64,000 nucleotides of DNA, taken from positions 1-64,000 of the forward strand of contig NZ_KQ948466.1 of assembly GCF_001514115.1 (NCBI RefSeq), given 5' to 3'. The number at the start of each line of letters is the position of its first letter. The stretch's first letter is position 1. This document shows, one piece after another, positions 43,715 to 52,891 of the stretch. The DNA is from Streptomyces olivochromogenes. GTDB taxonomy: Bacteria; Actinomycetota; Actinomycetes; Streptomycetales; Streptomycetaceae. Both the position numbers and the translations under genes were made by a program. The notes under the pieces were generated by a model. That model worked only from the letters and a program-made list of their open reading frames with translations. It was not told the origin of the DNA and searched no databases.

Positions 43715-45076
43715 CTACCAGCCGACGGCGACCAGAAGCCACTGCGGACTGGCGTGGGAGATGAACGAGGACTGGCCCGCGACATCGTCGTAAGGGAAGC
43801 CGTAGGCGAGCTGGTTGATGGCGTTGTCGTGCCAGAACTTGGCGTAGTAGTTCGCGGGCGCCGCCTTGTAGAACTGCGCCGGGTCGGACTGCTGCGACGC
43901 GGGCAGGGTGGCCACGTGGCGGTTGAGGGCCGCGCACATGTCGGGGTTGGCGGCCAGCGCGGCCGCGCAGCCGAAGATGTCGGAGGTGGCCGCGTTCACG
44001 CCGACCGACTGGGCGTACGAGGTGAAGTAGTTGGCGTTGGCGCCGCCCGCGCGGAAGCTCGGGTCGCTACCGGGTGCGATGATCCGGTACGGAGCCTGGG
44101 TCTGGGCCAGCACCTTGAACTGCGACGGAACCGCGTCGGTGAAGCGCTGGAAGGTGGTGGCGCGGTCCTCGGCGAAGGTCGCCCGGTTCTCGCCGACCTC
44201 GGTGTCGTAACCGTCCTTGCTGTGCAGGCGCATGGCGAGTTTGAGGCCGAAGGCGTCGACCCGTGTGGTGTTGCCGTTGAAGACGTTGTTGCCGACCGTG
44301 AACTCGATGAAGTCGTAGTAGGGGCCGTTGGGCGAGCCCAGGTAGAAGTACATACGGCCCGCGGAGTTGGCCGGCATGTCCAGGTAGGGCTGCTCGGCGA
44401 TGGAGTGTGTCTGCCCGTTGAAGCTCCAATACACCTGGCTGTCGGGGTACTTGCCGTTGGTGCGGTTCAGGATCTTCACCTCTACGGCGTTGTTCGCCGC
44501 GGGGATGTCACTGGTGCTGCCCCAGAAGTCGTCCGGCGGTGTGGTGCTCCCGGGACCGTAGACCTGGAACTCCCACAGCGAGTAGCCGTACGGGGTGGCC
44601 CGTGCGGTGCCGTATACCCGGACGTAGCGCCCGCTGCCTGTGATGTTGATGTTCTGGGTGCCGCCGGTGGAGGTCGTGGTGGAGTAGACGGTGGTCCAGG
44701 TGTTCGCGTCGGTCGAGGTCTGGATCTGGTAGCCGGTGGCGTAGGCGGCCTCCCAGTTCAGCGAGACGCGGGTGAGCTGCTGCGTGGAACCGAGGTCCAC
44801 CCGCAGCCACTGCGGATCGGCGAAGGCCGAGGACCAGCGGGTGCCGGTGTCGCCGTCGACGGCCGCGCTCGCGGGGAAGGACGCGTTCTCGGTCGAGGAC
44901 GCGGTGGCGGGCCGCCCTTGGGACAGCAACTGGTCGGCAGCGCGGGCGGGCGAGGGGGTCAGGGCGGCGAAACAGGCGACTATCAGGACGACGACCAGAC
45001 CGAGAGCGGTGCGGGAGCGTACGGCACCGGACGAAGGTCTGCCAGGTGTGCCGGATACGCCGGCGGAAGTCTGCAT
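43715..45076 (-). CDS. secreted GH64 beta-1,3-glucanase with discoidin domain
   Basis: A 453-aa exported enzyme. The signal peptide spans to about residue 46 (ARA-AD). A discoidin/CBM32-like domain follows (about 50-175, NASFPASAAVDGDTGTRWSS). The C-terminal GH64 domain has VEVKILNRTNGKYPDSQVYWSF, the thaumatin-like start, and YDFIEFTVGNNVFNGNTTRVDAFG. GH64 enzymes release long laminari-oligosaccharides from beta-1,3-glucan. ATG at 45076 is preferred over TTG 45091 because GAGGAG sits 7 bases before it. A LacI-type operator lies 55 bp upstream, matching two sites next to the LacI gene at 18435. Confidence 0.85.
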   Translation of the reverse strand: MQTSAGVSGTPGRPSSGAVRSRTALGLVVVLIVACFAALTPSPARAADQLLSQGRPATASSTENASFPASAAVDGDTGTRWSSAFADPQWLRVDLGSTQQLTRVSLNWEAAYATGYQIQTSTDANTWTTVYSTTTSTGGTQNINITGSGRYVRVYGTARATPYGYSLWEFQVYGPGSTTPPDDFWGSTSDIPAANNAVEVKILNRTNGKYPDSQVYWSFNGQTHSIAEQPYLDMPANSAGRMYFYLGSPNGPYYDFIEFTVGNNVFNGNTTRVDAFGLKLAMRLHSKDGYDTEVGENRATFAEDRATTFQRFTDAVPSQFKVLAQTQAPYRIIAPGSDPSFRAGGANANYFTSYAQSVGVNAATSDIFGCAAALAANPDMCAALNRHVATLPASQQSDPAQFYKAAPANYYAKFWHDNAINQLAYGFPYDDVAGQSSFISHASPQWLLVAVGW

Positions 45077-45130
45077 GGGGGGTCTCCTCAAGCCGGTTCG
45101 GCGTGCGGGGGTACGAGCAACAGCAGGTGT

Positions 45131-45142
45131 GAGAGCGCTCTC
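45131..45142. promoter_or_regulatory. LacI-type operator, copy C
   Basis: GAGAGCGCTCTC is a perfect 12-bp palindrome, 55-66 bp upstream of the GH64 start. It is the most symmetric of the three copies in this window (others at 19511 and 19729). Confidence 0.65.
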
Positions 45143-45560
45143 TCCGGGTTGTAGCCCCGCCCCTGCCCGGCGTCAACAACTGAAGCCGAATCCACGGGAG
45201 TTCATCGATGCGGGGCAACAAAAGGTGGACGGCTTGGACAACTCCGCGCGCCGCCCTGGCGATCCGTTCAGCATCCGACCGCGGGCCTCACCTCGGCCCG
45301 ACCTGTTCCTCCATCACTTGAACGACCACACGCTGCCGCGCCAGTTTGTCCGAGACTGCCCGACGGCGGTTTGCCGCGACCGGATTGGGGTTAAGGTGCT
45401 GACGGCTCCCTCGGAGGTGTACAGGCCAGGAGCTGGTGTCCGCGGGGCGGTCACGGTCGTTTGAGGGTGAATCGGACACGACGGAGGGGCTCGCGTTGGA
45501 TCACCTGGCAGGAGAGGACCTGGACGTCACTGCCGCAGGTCGACCGGACGCGGTGAACGT
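45143..45560. other. 418-bp gap without a recognised gene
   Basis: Between the divergent GH64 and PAP2 genes. Several short open frames cross it on both strands, but none has a convincing start, a ribosome site or recognisable protein. It must contain the PAP2 promoter; I see no clear palindrome or RNA structure beyond the GH64 operator at its left edge. Confidence 0.5.
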
Positions 45561-46247
45561 GTGACCGGGCGGCCGGCGCCCGCGGTGCTGCCCCCGTCGC
45601 TGCGCCCGTGGCTCGGACTGATCGCGGCCCTCGCCGCCCTGGTGGTCGTCGCGCTCGGGGTCCTGTACGCCGGCCACGGCGAGCCCGGCAGGGTGGACAG
45701 GTGGATCATCCGGCCGACGGCTGACAGTGTGCCGCCGCCGTGGCGGCACGTCGCTCTGGCCTTGGACTTCTTGGGGGAACCCGCGGGATCAACGATGCTG
45801 ATCGTGGTCGGCGTGGCGGGCTGCCTGCTGCTTCGGCGTCCCCGCGCGGCGGTGCTCGTCGTTGCCGGCGTCGGCATGGCCGTGGGGACGACCACGCTGC
45901 TCAAGCACCTGGTGGGACGCACCATCCACGGCGACGGCAACCTGTCCTACCCGAGTGGACACACTGCCTTCTTCACCGCGCTCGCCCTCATGGCGGCGCT
46001 GCTCACGACCGGCCGGCTCGGCCTCGGCAGGACGGGCGGCACGTTACTCGCGCTCGCCGCGGCGCTGGTTGCCGGCGCCGTCATGGGCTGGGCTCAGGTC
46101 GCCCTGGGCGCGCACTACCCGACCGACGTCCTTGGCGGCTGGTGCACCGCGCTGGCGGTGATACCGGCGACCGCGTGGCTGGTCGACCGGATGGCTGACC
46201 GGCTGGCCGATCGGACGGCCGACGCCGGTCCGCGGGAGCGTCGCTGA
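45561..46247 (+). CDS. PAP2-family membrane phosphatase
   Basis: A 228-aa protein with about five or six membrane segments. Phosphatase motifs: KHLVGRTIHGDGNLSYPSGH holds the first (Lys and Arg, but Thr where Pro is usual) and second (PSGH) blocks; AQVALGAHYPTDVLGG holds the third block with the catalytic His and Asp. The usual Arg of the third block (SR) is replaced by Gln, so the active site is atypical. The role may be dephosphorylation of a lipid or undecaprenyl phosphate, which would suit the convergent polysaccharide cluster. GTG at 45561; ribosome site weak. The function of the variant motif is not known. Confidence 0.82.
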   Translation: MTGRPAPAVLPPSLRPWLGLIAALAALVVVALGVLYAGHGEPGRVDRWIIRPTADSVPPPWRHVALALDFLGEPAGSTMLIVVGVAGCLLLRRPRAAVLVVAGVGMAVGTTTLLKHLVGRTIHGDGNLSYPSGHTAFFTALALMAALLTTGRLGLGRTGGTLLALAAALVAGAVMGWAQVALGAHYPTDVLGGWCTALAVIPATAWLVDRMADRLADRTADAGPRERR

Positions 46248-46259
46248 CGTCACGTCACG

Positions 46260-47585
46260 TCACGCCAGGCGGCGGAATACGGGCTTCACCGGTCGTCCGG
46301 CCAGCCAGGGGCTGGGGTCAGCGGCGTCCAGTGCCTTCCGGTACACCGCACATGCCTGGGCCACCACGTCGACGGTGTGATCGATGTCGGCGTCGTCGAG
46401 CGCGCTGCTCACCACGAACGACGGGGCCAGCACCCCGCCCGCGAGGAGCCGGCGCAGGAACAGGGTGCGGTACTGCTGAGACGGCTGCAGGTTCTCGTCG
46501 AGGGTGGCGAAGACCAGGTTGCTGGCCCGGCCCCGGACGACGATGTGGTCGCCGACGCCCATGCCGGCCGCGGCGTCGCGGACACCGGCGGCCAACCGCT
46601 CACCGAGGGCGTGCAGCCGCGCGGTGACGCCCTCCTCGGCGTAGATGGTCTGCACGGCCATGGCGGCTGCCAGGGAGTGCGTTTCCGCGCCGTGCGTGGT
46701 GGACAACAGGAACACCCGCTCGCCCGAGTGACGCAGTCCGCCCCGCTCCATCACCTCGCGGCGCCCGGCCAGCGCGGAGACGGCGAATCCGTTGCCCAGC
46801 GCCTTGCCGAACGTGGAGAGGTCGGGGACGACGCCGTACAGGCCCTGGGCGCCCGCCTCGGACCAGCGGAAGCCGGTGATCATCTCATCGAAGATCAGTA
46901 CGCAGCCGTGCCGGTCGGCCAGCTCGCGCAGGCCGGCGAGGTACCCGGGCGGCGGCTCGGTGTGGGTGGCGGGTTCGAGGATCAGGCAGGCGACCTCGTC
47001 CCGGTACCGGGTGAGCAGCTCTTCCGTGGCGGCCAGGTCCCCGTAAGGGAACGCCACGGTGAGCTCGTTGGTCGCCGCCGGAATGCCGGCGGACATCGGC
47101 GTGGTGCCGATGAACCAGTCGTCGACGGAGAAGAACGGATGGTCGGCGCAGAGGGCCACCCGCGTGCGCCCGGTGACGGCGCGGGCCAGGCGCACCGCGG
47201 CGGTGGTGGCGTCGGAGCCGTTCTTCGCGAACTTCACCATCTCGGCGGTCGGCACCGTGGCCAGGAAGCGTTCCGCGGCTTCGACCTCCACGATGGACGG
47301 CCGGACGAAGTTGCTGCCGCGGTCGAGTTCCCGCCGCGCCGCCTCGACCACGCGCGGGTGGGCATGGCCGAGGCTGACCGACCGCAGGCCTGACCCGTAC
47401 TCGATGTAGCGGTTGCCGTCGACGTCCCACACGTGGGCGCCGCGGCCGTGGCTGATGACCGGGGCCAGGTTCTCGGGGTACTGGTCGTCGCCCTTGGCGT
47501 AGGTGTGAGCGCCTCCGGGGATCATGGCATGCAGCCGCTCGTTGGCTGTCCGCGACAGGGGCAGGTCAAGCACTTCGGTGTCCAC
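46260..47585 (-). CDS. PLP aminotransferase, glutamate-1-semialdehyde type
   Basis: A 441-aa class III aminotransferase. It has GGAHTYAKGDDQYPENLAPVI at the N-terminus, FAKNGSDATTAAVRLARA, FDEMITGFRWSEAGAQG, and LSTFGKALGNGF with the PLP-binding Lys. It resembles glutamate-1-semialdehyde aminomutase, but the setting at the end of a polysaccharide cluster and the divergent substrate region argue for amination of a keto-sugar or of a small acyl precursor. GTG start at 47585. Last gene of the cluster, 6 bp after the epimerase gene; it converges with PAP2 with a 12-bp gap containing three ACGTC repeats. Confidence 0.88.
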   Translation of the reverse strand: MDTEVLDLPLSRTANERLHAMIPGGAHTYAKGDDQYPENLAPVISHGRGAHVWDVDGNRYIEYGSGLRSVSLGHAHPRVVEAARRELDRGSNFVRPSIVEVEAAERFLATVPTAEMVKFAKNGSDATTAAVRLARAVTGRTRVALCADHPFFSVDDWFIGTTPMSAGIPAATNELTVAFPYGDLAATEELLTRYRDEVACLILEPATHTEPPPGYLAGLRELADRHGCVLIFDEMITGFRWSEAGAQGLYGVVPDLSTFGKALGNGFAVSALAGRREVMERGGLRHSGERVFLLSTTHGAETHSLAAAMAVQTIYAEEGVTARLHALGERLAAGVRDAAAGMGVGDHIVVRGRASNLVFATLDENLQPSQQYRTLFLRRLLAGGVLAPSFVVSSALDDADIDHTVDVVAQACAVYRKALDAADPSPWLAGRPVKPVFRRLA

Positions 47586-47591
47586 GGGACC

Positions 47592-48143
47592 TCAACTTTC
47601 TCTGTGCTTCAGGACCTCGGCGAGGCTGGGCGCCTCTCGGTCCCGTTGGGACATCAGGGCGACCGGCAGCGGCCAGGGGATGGCGAGCTCCGGGTCGTCG
47701 AAGGCGATCGTCACGTCCTCGGCCGGATCGTGCGGGCGGTCGATCCGGTACGAGGTGTCGGCGGTGTCGGTCAGTGCCTGAAAACCGTGCGCGCATCCCG
47801 CGGGAATGTAAAGAGTTGGCTGTGTTTCTCCTGTGAGTTCGAAGGAGGCCCAGTTGCGATAGGTAGGAGAATCCGGCCGCAGGTCCACGACGACGTCGAA
47901 GATCCTCCCGTACGAGCACCGCACCAGCTTGGCCTCGCCCGCGCCGGAGCGCAGGTGCAGGCCGCGCAGCACGCCCCGGACCGAGCGGGACACGCTGTCC
48001 TGGATGAAGGCGTCCGGGTCGAGGCCCACCGAGCGGATCACGTCGGCGTCGAAGGTGCGGCAGAAGAAGCCACGTTCGTCGGCGTACGGCGTCGGCTCGA
48101 ACAGGTACGCGCCGGCGATCTCCGGGACTTCGGTCGCTTTCAT
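47592..48143 (-). CDS. RmlC-like sugar 3,5-epimerase
   Basis: A 183-aa cupin of the dTDP-4-dehydrorhamnose 3,5-epimerase family. Family marks: DERGFFCRTFD, VRGVLRGLHLR (catalytic His; usual HYQ is HLR here), LVRCSYGRIFDVVVDLRPDSPTY and IPAGCAHGFQAL. The HYQ to HLR change near the nucleotide-sugar site hints that it does not use the standard dTDP substrate. It likely epimerises a 4-keto-6-deoxy sugar made by this cluster. It overlaps the upstream pyruvyl-transferase gene by 4 bp (ATGA). Confidence 0.9.
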   Translation of the reverse strand: MKATEVPEIAGAYLFEPTPYADERGFFCRTFDADVIRSVGLDPDAFIQDSVSRSVRGVLRGLHLRSGAGEAKLVRCSYGRIFDVVVDLRPDSPTYRNWASFELTGETQPTLYIPAGCAHGFQALTDTADTSYRIDRPHDPAEDVTIAFDDPELAIPWPLPVALMSQRDREAPSLAEVLKHRES

Positions 48144-49372
48144 GGAGACTCCCGCCGGGCGTGGGTGTGGTGGGTCGCGGGGAACACGGCCGTGGTCAAC
48201 GAGCGGAACTGGTCTTCCAGTTGGCGTGCGGCGGCCAGGTTCCGCTCGGTGAGGGTCTGCCGCAGCTCGGCCGAACGCTTCTCCAGCGCACGGAACTGCT
48301 CGAGCAGCCGGTCGGCGTCGACCTCGCGCGCCGGGTGGCAGTACGTGCCGAGGCCCATCCGCGCCATGAGCGCGTCGCTCTTCGCCGCGTAGCAGAGAGC
48401 GAGCACCGGCGTACCGGTCTTCAGCGCGCAGATCAGGTTGTGGTAGCGGACCGCCACCACGGTGTCGGCAGCCGCCATCTCCTTCATCAGGTCGGCCAGG
48501 GAGGCCGGTTCAGCGGCGGTGACCAGCGGTGAGTCCACCGCGTCGAGGATCGCGGTGACGACCGAGGCATCGCACTCGTCACCGGTGAGCAGCCGGACCG
48601 GCCTGCCCTCCTCGACCAGCGTGCGGACGAACCGGATCGTCCCGTCGAGATAGCGCCGGTATATCTCGTCGGCCCGGGCGCGATCGTCGTTGCCGCCGTG
48701 GAAGTCCATGACGCCGACGCAGACCGGGCCCGGCGAGCCCGCGGGCGCGCTCGCCTGCGGTGTCGGCAGGGCGAACGCCAGATCCGGGTAGACCTCGTCG
48801 CGCGCGGTGTCCACGCCCATCGCCCGCATCGCGTCCCTGGACTGGGCGTCCCGGTAGGACCGGTAGGCGGCCAGGCGCCCCGACCAGCGGACCAGGGCGC
48901 GGGTCGGCCGGTTGCGGATCTCGGCGGCGCCGACGCTGACCAGCGCGACCCGGGTGCGCATCAGCCTGCCGCTCGCGCAGAGCAGGAACAGGGAGTACGG
49001 GAAGCCCCAGGGCCGTAGCGGCAGAGTGGCTTCCAGGACGCCCATGCCAGGCACGATCACCACGTCGTGGCGGCGTACCCAGGCGGCGGTGCGGAAGATG
49101 TCGACGAACTTGCCCAGCCCCTTCGACGCGATCGAGCCCACGCGTGACGCGGTGCGGTACTCCCCGCGGTACCAGTGCAGCCGTGTCGCGGGGATCCCGA
49201 ACCGGGCCGTCACGGCCTCGGGTCCGCCGCACAGGGCGTCCACGACCGCGTCCGGGTGGTCGGCGCGGAGGTAGCCGAGGACGGCCTCGAGCGACCCGTC
49301 GTTGCCGAGGTTGCCGGAGCCGAGCAGGCCGAACACCCCGACGCGCACCGGCCGTTCGTGCGCGGACGTCAT
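48140..49372 (-). CDS. polysaccharide pyruvyl transferase family protein
   Basis: A 410-aa protein of the PS_pyruv_trans family, which adds pyruvate ketals from PEP to sugars of exopolysaccharides or cell-wall polymers. It opens with VGVFGLLGSGNLGNDGSLEA and has VIVPGMGVLEA, then VAVRYHNLICALKTGTPVLALCYAAKSDALM near residue 325, the typical H-N-L-x-A segment. ATG at 49372 overlaps the GT2 stop (ATGA). The longer open frame to 50047 is antisense-like noise over the GT2 gene. The C-terminal 60 residues are helical and charged. Confidence 0.9.
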   Translation of the reverse strand: MTSAHERPVRVGVFGLLGSGNLGNDGSLEAVLGYLRADHPDAVVDALCGGPEAVTARFGIPATRLHWYRGEYRTASRVGSIASKGLGKFVDIFRTAAWVRRHDVVIVPGMGVLEATLPLRPWGFPYSLFLLCASGRLMRTRVALVSVGAAEIRNRPTRALVRWSGRLAAYRSYRDAQSRDAMRAMGVDTARDEVYPDLAFALPTPQASAPAGSPGPVCVGVMDFHGGNDDRARADEIYRRYLDGTIRFVRTLVEEGRPVRLLTGDECDASVVTAILDAVDSPLVTAAEPASLADLMKEMAAADTVVAVRYHNLICALKTGTPVLALCYAAKSDALMARMGLGTYCHPAREVDADRLLEQFRALEKRSAELRQTLTERNLAAARQLEDQFRSLTTAVFPATHHTHARRESP

Positions 49373-50316
49373 GCCCGCCTCCCCTCGCGGCCGGCGACGA
49401 GGGCGTCGACGGAGACCGTGAGCTGGGCCGGGTCGACCGGGGCGCGGTCCTCGACCCGCTCGCCGGCGCCCGGCCGGACCCGGCTGGTCATCCAGGAGGC
49501 CAGGTGGCGGTAGCACGCGCGCCGGTCGGCCGGGGACAACGGCGCCCGCCGGATCGCCGAGGCGAAGCCCCAGATGTACTCGGCGAGCAGCCGGGGCGTC
49601 GGGTGCAGCGCGCCGGCCCGGCGCGGGTCCAGGTTGACGCACCGGGAGCGCTTGGAGGGGTTCGCCCGCTCGGCGCGGGTGGGGTGGTCGCGGCGGAAGT
49701 ACAGCAGCTCCGGCACCTGGTGGAAGCGTCCGTGCAGGGTGATCTCGGCGACGAACGTGCGGTCCGCGTGGTGGTAGCTGTCCATCGGTTTCACCCGGCG
49801 CAGCATGTCGGCCCGCATCACCCCGTAGAAGTCGTCGCCACCCGGCTCGAACAGCAGACTGCGGAAGCGCTCCGGCGCGTGCGGGGAGTCGGTGGCGAGC
49901 GTGTACTCGTAGGGCACCGTCACCTGGCCGTCGCCGTCGATGACCGCCTGGTCGGTGTGCGCGAGGATCACGTCCGGCCGCTCGTCCAGCGCTTCCACGC
50001 AGCGCCGCAGCAGGTCCCGGCCGTAGAGGTCGTCGTGCGAGGCCCACTTGAACAGCTCGCCGCGGGACTCGGCGAACACATGGTTGTGGTTCGGAGTGGC
50101 GCCGATGTTCCGGGGCAGGCGGTGGTACCGGATGCGTGAGTCCTGCGCGGCGTACTTGCGGCAGATGTCCTCGGTCCCGTCGGTCGAGGCGTTGTCGGAG
50201 ACGACCAGTTCGAAGTCCTCGTAGGTCTGGCCGAGCAGCGCGTCGAACGACTCGGCCAGGTACTCCTCGCCGTTGTACACGGGCAGGCCGATGCTCAGCC
50301 TCGGTCGGTCGGTCAT
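49369..50316 (-). CDS. glycosyltransferase family 2
   Basis: A 315-aa GT-A fold glycosyltransferase. It starts LSIGLPVYNGEEYLAESFDALLGQTYEDFELVVSDNASTDGT, and the metal-binding Asp region is KWASHDDLY near residue 95. The rest contains DRTFVAEITLHGRFHQVPELLYFRRDHP. It has no membrane segment, so it would act on the cytoplasmic face, adding a sugar during repeat-unit assembly. ATG at 50316 overlaps the flippase stop by 4 bp. Confidence 0.92.
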   Translation of the reverse strand: MTDRPRLSIGLPVYNGEEYLAESFDALLGQTYEDFELVVSDNASTDGTEDICRKYAAQDSRIRYHRLPRNIGATPNHNHVFAESRGELFKWASHDDLYGRDLLRRCVEALDERPDVILAHTDQAVIDGDGQVTVPYEYTLATDSPHAPERFRSLLFEPGGDDFYGVMRADMLRRVKPMDSYHHADRTFVAEITLHGRFHQVPELLYFRRDHPTRAERANPSKRSRCVNLDPRRAGALHPTPRLLAEYIWGFASAIRRAPLSPADRRACYRHLASWMTSRVRPGAGERVEDRAPVDPAQLTVSVDALVAGREGRRA

Positions 50317-51620
50317 GAGGTCCTCACTTCGGGGATGGGATCGCGGTGGCGCTCGTGCAGGGCGGAGCGCAGTTGCAGCCACCACACGGCCGAGCCGCTG
50401 ATGGTCGCGGCGGCGACGCCCCAGGCCGAGCCGGCCGTGCCGCCGAGGGCCGCCCCGCCGAGCCCGCCGCCGACGTAGCAGGCGGAGGCGAACAGCTGGC
50501 AGCGCAGGCTGCGCCGGGCCGCGCCGAGCGCGCGCAGCCCGGCCGCCGCGCCGGTGCCGAGGCCCGCTCCCGCGACGCTGAGGGTGATCTGCACGATGAG
50601 CTGCGAGGAGGAGTGCCAGACGTCGCCGAGCGCCAGCTCGCCGAGCCGGCCCGGCATCAGCAGCAGCGCCGAGCCCCAGAGCAGCGCTCCGGCGGCCTGC
50701 CCCCCGCCAAGGAGGAGGCAGAACCTGCCCAGTTGATGCGGGGCCTGCCGCAGCACCCGTGCCGCCTCCGGGACGGTGACCAGCGAAAGCCCCATCAGCA
50801 CGGCGAGGAACGGGCCGAGCAGGAGTTCGGCGCCCCGCACCGCGCCCACCGCGCTCACTCCGACGATCGCGCCGAGCCCGTACGCCCGCAGCTGGCTCGC
50901 GCCGCTGAGGCTGACGTTCTCGACCAGGTACCGGTAGCCGAGATCACGCTGTTCGCGCAGCCACCCGCGTGCCTGTGCCGTCCGGGGCCGGATGCCGGAC
51001 TGGACGCAGCCGTACCCGGCCGCCACCGTGGCGGACGCGCCCCAGGCGAGCACGAAGGCGGCCACGCTGCCCACGTGGGCCGCCACCACCATGGCCGGGA
51101 TCAGCGCGATGCCCCACACGATGTCGTTGACGAACGCCTTCCGCCCGTTGCCGGCGGCGAAGAACGAGAACCGCCAGGCGTCCTGGAGCAGCAGCCCCGG
51201 CATCATGAGACCGAGGGCGGCGAAGGCGGGCCCGACCCGGCCGCCGAGGCCGAGTCCGGCGGCCAGGCACAGCACTCCGAGGGCCGTGCCGACGCCGAGC
51301 GCGGTGCCCGTCGAGCGGGCCACCGCCCCGCGCCAGGACGCCTCCGCCACTCCGCTGAAGCGGACCACGAGCGGGTCGGTGGCCAGGCCGCGGGAGACGT
51401 TGAGGACCACGCCGTAGGTGACCCAGGCGAGGCTGAACACGCCGAACGCGGTGACCCCCAGCGAGCGGGCCACGTAGATGCCCACCGCGAAGTTGCTGAT
51501 GCTGGAGGCCGCCTGGTCGGCCAGTCCCCAGGAGAGCCGTCCGACGAGGGCCCGCTTGGCGGACCGGGCCGGCCTCGCCGTTGTCTGAGGATTCTCCCCG
51601 TCGGTGGTCATCGGTGTCAT
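50313..51620 (-). CDS. Wzx-like polysaccharide flippase
   Basis: A 435-aa integral membrane protein with about 12 hydrophobic segments, of the polysaccharide/oligosaccharide-lipid flippase superfamily. It starts with LVGRLSWGLADQAASSISNFAVGIYVARSLG, the family N-terminal pattern. It probably moves undecaprenyl-linked repeat units across the membrane; together with the O-antigen polymerase-like gene this suggests a Wzx/Wzy route. ATG at 51620 forms an ATGA overlap with the DUF4910 gene; Met at 51611 is an alternative. The longer frame to 52952 is not real. Confidence 0.9.
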   Translation of the reverse strand: MTPMTTDGENPQTTARPARSAKRALVGRLSWGLADQAASSISNFAVGIYVARSLGVTAFGVFSLAWVTYGVVLNVSRGLATDPLVVRFSGVAEASWRGAVARSTGTALGVGTALGVLCLAAGLGLGGRVGPAFAALGLMMPGLLLQDAWRFSFFAAGNGRKAFVNDIVWGIALIPAMVVAAHVGSVAAFVLAWGASATVAAGYGCVQSGIRPRTAQARGWLREQRDLGYRYLVENVSLSGASQLRAYGLGAIVGVSAVGAVRGAELLLGPFLAVLMGLSLVTVPEAARVLRQAPHQLGRFCLLLGGGQAAGALLWGSALLLMPGRLGELALGDVWHSSSQLIVQITLSVAGAGLGTGAAAGLRALGAARRSLRCQLFASACYVGGGLGGAALGGTAGSAWGVAAATISGSAVWWLQLRSALHERHRDPIPEVRTS

Positions 51621-52891
51621 GTCTTGATCAGCCCGGCCTCGTGCAGGGCGTCGGCCGCGCCGGCGACGCTTTCGAAGGGCAGCCCGGACCGTTCGGCGAC
51701 GTCCAGCAGACTGTGCTCGCCGTCGGAGAGGTTGAGCACCCAGAGCATGGCCATCTGGGCCTGCTTGGTGTCGCTGCGGCCGCCGAGCGCGTCGTACAAC
51801 CCGCGCCGGCCCAGCTGTGGTTCGCCGTAGGGACTGAGGTTGAGATACCGCCGGTTGCGGTCGAGGACGGCGAACGCCTCGCGGCAGACCGCCAGGGTGT
51901 CCGCCATCGCCTCCGGGGAGACGAAGTCCGTGTTGTCCGCCGAGGTGTGGTACTCGGGGTACCCGGCGTACGGGGTCCGGCTGAGCGAGCCCACGCCCAG
52001 ATTGAACCCGGGTGAGCAGTACTGCCGCTCGTCGTATCCGTACGGGGTGAACTCGGTGACGTGGTGCGGGCGTTCGGATGCGGTCAGCACATGCCGCAGC
52101 ACCCGGTCGATCTCCGCGTCGCCGCGCCTGCTCTGCTTGTACGTCAGTCGGCCCGAGTCGCCGGCGCAGGCCAGCACCAGGCCGTGCTTGACCTGCTCGA
52201 TCCGTTCGGCGTTGCGGGCCAGCCAGGTGATTGCCCCGATGGTGCCGGGAGCGTAGATGAACCGGTAGGTGTAGTACGGCGTTTCCTGCGCCAGCGCCCG
52301 GGCAAGGAACGTCGCCACCGCGATGCCGGCCAGGTTGTCGTTGGCCAGCGACGGGTGGCAGACGTGGCAGGAGACGATGACCTCGTCGGGGACCTGACCG
52401 GGAATCACATGCTCGGCGTAGGTGAGGTGGCCGTCTTCGAGCGTGGAGTCGATGCGCACCTCGTACTCGCCGTCCGGCAGCGCGTCCAAGGTGTCCTGGG
52501 CCAGGCAGAACCCCCATTCCGGCTTGTAGTAGCTGGTGCGGTACGGCACCCAGGTCGGGTGGTCCGGCAAGGTGTGCAGGTGTTCGCGGAGCTCGGCGAG
52601 CGGCATGGTCGCCGACACCGGCACGCTGTAGCCGAGCACGTGCAGGCTGGACTCGGCGAAGTCGACGACCCGGTGGCCGGCGGTGTCGGCGATGTACGCG
52701 TCCCGGATGTTCCACTCCTGCGGAACCGTCCAGTCGAGCACCTGCGTCCCGGTCGGCACCTCGTGCACCCGCAACGGGACGTACTCGCCGACGATCTCCA
52801 GGGTGGCGCGCACACCGTCGCCGGTGATGCTCCGGCACAGCGGGTACAGCCGCTCCACCAGCGCGTGCATCTCCTCGCCGACTGCGGTCAT
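51617..52891 (-). CDS. DUF4910 peptidase-like protein in glycan cluster
   Basis: A 424-aa soluble protein of the DUF4910/DUF2172 type, an aminopeptidase-like zinc fold. The N-terminus has MHALVERLYPLCRSITGDGVRATLEIVGEYVPL. A small inserted domain follows, then SCHVCHPSLANDNLAG (metal-binding His and Asp), FIYAPGTIGAITWL and EYHTSADN (late His). The final 70 residues form a winged-helix-like domain (LNLSDGEHSLLDVAERSGL). Such proteins recur in surface-glycan gene clusters with unknown function; peptide cleavage is not proven. Possible roles are removal of an aminoacyl or acyl group from an amino sugar. ATGA overlaps at both ends. Confidence 0.88.
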   Translation of the reverse strand: MTAVGEEMHALVERLYPLCRSITGDGVRATLEIVGEYVPLRVHEVPTGTQVLDWTVPQEWNIRDAYIADTAGHRVVDFAESSLHVLGYSVPVSATMPLAELREHLHTLPDHPTWVPYRTSYYKPEWGFCLAQDTLDALPDGEYEVRIDSTLEDGHLTYAEHVIPGQVPDEVIVSCHVCHPSLANDNLAGIAVATFLARALAQETPYYTYRFIYAPGTIGAITWLARNAERIEQVKHGLVLACAGDSGRLTYKQSRRGDAEIDRVLRHVLTASERPHHVTEFTPYGYDERQYCSPGFNLGVGSLSRTPYAGYPEYHTSADNTDFVSPEAMADTLAVCREAFAVLDRNRRYLNLSPYGEPQLGRRGLYDALGGRSDTKQAQMAMLWVLNLSDGEHSLLDVAERSGLPFESVAGAADALHEAGLIKT

